Source of the DNA: an uncultured Cocleimonas sp.
Lineage (GTDB): Bacteria > Pseudomonadota > Gammaproteobacteria > Thiotrichales > Thiotrichaceae
Assembly: GCA_937974135.1 (NCBI GenBank)
Contig: CALJIH010000305.1
Coordinates: 1-5,933 of the forward strand
Direction: 5' to 3'
Length of the DNA: 5,933 nucleotides
Part shown: piece after piece, positions 4,195 to 5,933 of the stretch
Layout: every line of letters begins with the position of its first letter
How positions within the stretch are numbered: position 1 is the first letter of the stretch
Translations under genes and position numbers: made by a program
The notes under the pieces: generated by a model
What the model was told of the DNA's origin: nothing
Databases searched by the model: none
What the model saw: the letters and a program-made list of their open reading frames with translations, nothing else

Positions 4195-5933
4195 ATGTTT
4201 CCTATTTCAAGTGTCATCAGAAAATTAACCTACATCAATGTGATGTTATCATTAGTTCTGTTAACTGCTTGTGGCGGTGGCTCTTCGAGTAGTACAGCTG
4301 ATAATGTTGAAAACGACCCAGTCATTAACCCCGAAAATCCTACTGAACCGCCAACGATAATTCCTCAAACACCAACCGTTGCAAGCTACTGCGATCAGTT
4401 TTCATCACAAACTGGTTCATTCTTTTGTGCCGATTTTGATGGCACTAGCCCTAGAAGTTTAATCGGCAAGATTCCACCCATGGCATTTAGGGACCAAACC
4501 TTTCGTGAATACACTAAAGGCGAGTTGTTTGATTTACCCGATCCCACACCTGAGAATAGCAATGCTTCAGTTTTGAATTTACATAACGATATTATCGATG
4601 GATTAGATTTCAGCGCTTATGCAACAAAAGCAGAGGAGGCTTCAACAAAGTGGGATATTACAGCGCATTCACGCGATGGTTATGTCAGCCCTGGTACTAA
4701 TGTTGGTGCCAACGATGATTACTTTTGGAATCAAAATCAATTCATGGGTGAACACGGTAAGCGCTGTGGTTTACCCCCACAACTCGGTGAAATCACCAAT
4801 ACAAATAATGAAGGTGAGCGTGTTTACACTTTTATGTCGCGTTTTTTTACACTTCCTGATAACTATAATGGTGATCAAAATACCTTAAATAGCTATTGGT
4901 TGAGTGAGAATGAAACTGACTTAACTAATGACGCCGGTATTCATCATATCGTACGTTATGAAGATATGATTTATCTTTGTGCAGACCATTTAATGACGGC
5001 AGCTTATGGCTCTGGTGCGTCTAAACTCAGCCTAACACCCAATCACCTATTAGATACTTCTAATGGAAAAGGCGTCGTTGAATTTGAAGTATCAACCTAT
5101 CGCACCGCAGGACGAGATTATTGGCAAATTGATTTGACGCCTTTAAACACACATTTGCAATTACCCGAAGGTGATGTCGTTGCTGACGCCAATGGTAAGG
5201 CTTTCAATGGCTTTAATATAAATACCAATTTAGACGATTCCCCATTGGGTGCGATCGGTGTTTTAGGAGGTATCAATGTATTTCGAACCATGCATCTTAA
5301 AAATGGGGATTTTTTAGAAAATGGGAACTATATCAATCCTGAGGATGCTAATGCCGTATTCACTCGCGCGCAAATAGCAAACCCCGGAAATCCCGAACGA
5401 TTAGCGCTCTATAGTACAGCACCAGCAGGCGCGAATTGGATAATCAAACACAGTAATTACAATCAAGTCATGCTCGATTATTTAACTGAAAACAATGAAC
5501 CCAACGTAAACCTGTTAAATGTAACCAGCAATAGAAAACGCGAACGATTTCGTCTCACCGTGACTAAAACGCCTGACATTCCCACTTGGGCGAGTGAAGC
5601 CGAGAAATGGGATCAGGTTTCATTGTGTATGCCAGAGTATATAAGCAGTAATAACAATGGATGCGTAGGTGAATACATTGTCCCTGAATTGCCAAATGAA
5701 TTGTTAGTACAGTTTACACATTACGCCTATAACACCACAAAATCCTGCGAAAACTCTGGCCAACCGCACGGATTTGAAGGTGCTAGCTTCCAAAGTAATT
5801 GCCATCCGAATACCTACCATTGGGATAATTTTTATCTATCTCCCAGCAAGCCTTTTAGCATAATCAAAGCGAAACAAAGAACAGCCAAAGCGAACGGCAG
5901 CACCAATGAAGTGGTTCGTTTAAGTTTCAATAA
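4195..5933 (+). CDS. Cysteine-rich secreted lipoprotein of unrecognised family, 3' end cut by window edge
   Basis: An open frame of 579 codons starts at ATG 4195 and runs off the right edge. The ATG directly follows an in-frame TAA (4192-4194), so it is the first possible start; the ribosome site is weak (GGG at 4185-4187). Residues 1-25 form a signal segment with Arg9-Lys10, then a hydrophobic stretch and the lipobox Leu-Thr-Ala-Cys with Cys26, followed by GGGSSSS. A Pro/Thr/Asn/Glu-rich linker (about 33-62) leads to a large globular region opening with FCADFDG (77-83), an opening common in concanavalin A-like (laminin G-like) beta sandwiches. Eight further cysteines (66, 78, 191, 262, 478, 490, 518, 536) are an even number and suit disulfides in the periplasm or at the surface. 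A YHWDNFYLSPSKPF stretch near 541-554 resembles the closing strands of such sandwiches. No catalytic motif is recognised. The fold call is tentative; export and lipidation are well supported. The sampled GC content looks higher than in the upstream genes. Confidence 0.85.
   Translation, partial: MFPISSVIRKLTYINVMLSLVLLTACGGGSSSSTADNVENDPVINPENPTEPPTIIPQTPTVASYCDQFSSQTGSFFCADFDGTSPRSLIGKIPPMAFRDQTFREYTKGELFDLPDPTPENSNASVLNLHNDIIDGLDFSAYATKAEEASTKWDITAHSRDGYVSPGTNVGANDDYFWNQNQFMGEHGKRCGLPPQLGEITNTNNEGERVYTFMSRFFTLPDNYNGDQNTLNSYWLSENETDLTNDAGIHHIVRYEDMIYLCADHLMTAAYGSGASKLSLTPNHLLDTSNGKGVVEFEVSTYRTAGRDYWQIDLTPLNTHLQLPEGDVVADANGKAFNGFNINTNLDDSPLGAIGVLGGINVFRTMHLKNGDFLENGNYINPEDANAVFTRAQIANPGNPERLALYSTAPAGANWIIKHSNYNQVMLDYLTENNEPNVNLLNVTSNRKRERFRLTVTKTPDIPTWASEAEKWDQVSLCMPEYISSNNNGCVGEYIVPELPNELLVQFTHYAYNTTKSCENSGQPHGFEGASFQSNCHPNTYHWDNFYLSPSKPFSIIKAKQRTAKANGSTNEVVRLSFN

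Noticed and set aside
4619..4888. Plus-strand open frame of 89 codons inside the second lipoprotein gene
   Set aside because: It sits out of frame within the long lipoprotein reading frame, which has a signal peptide and sustained protein-like composition; the short frame has neither.

Overview
This 5,933-base window is AT-rich and comes from a Gram-negative bacterium. Two ends encode type II (lipobox) lipoproteins, and the middle holds a membrane adenylate cyclase with an extracytoplasmic sensor. The style of the proteins and the Shine-Dalgarno sites suggest a gammaproteobacterium, possibly marine, but no marker gene confirms this.

Layout: (1) 791-1, minus strand: the N-terminal 263 residues of a surface lipoprotein with a KGPF-type beta-sandwich repeat, cut by the left edge. 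(2) 792-1073: a divergent intergenic region with a recognisable promoter for the lipoprotein, an imperfect inverted repeat, a TGAGTC direct repeat, and a ribosome binding site that does not fit any ATG/GTG/TTG start of the next gene. (3) 1074-3221, plus strand: a CHASE2-three-helix-class III adenylate cyclase with all catalytic residues present. (4) 3289-4008, plus strand: a three-helix membrane protein with a cytoplasmic cyclic-nucleotide-binding-like domain whose layout and C-terminal motifs resemble the eukaryotic Popeye (POPDC) cAMP-binding proteins. (5) 4009-4194: a non-coding gap with a locally GC-richer segment bracketed by TTAATTAA palindromes, plus a hairpin. (6) 4195-5933, plus strand: the first 579 residues of a second, cysteine-rich lipoprotein of unrecognised family, cut by the right edge.

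The most interesting reading is a compact second-messenger module. The cyclase would sense something in the periplasm through CHASE2 and make cAMP at the inner face of the membrane, and the adjacent Popeye-like protein would receive it there. The two genes are 67 bases apart on the same strand with no convincing terminator between them. The cyclase's real start probably lies about 20 codons upstream of the first standard start, at a rare codon (CTG or ATT) that would restore an N-terminal membrane helix and match the Shine-Dalgarno site. This could be a brake on cyclase synthesis. The lipoproteins have no demonstrated link to the module. No RNA genes, CRISPR arrays or intact mobile elements were seen.
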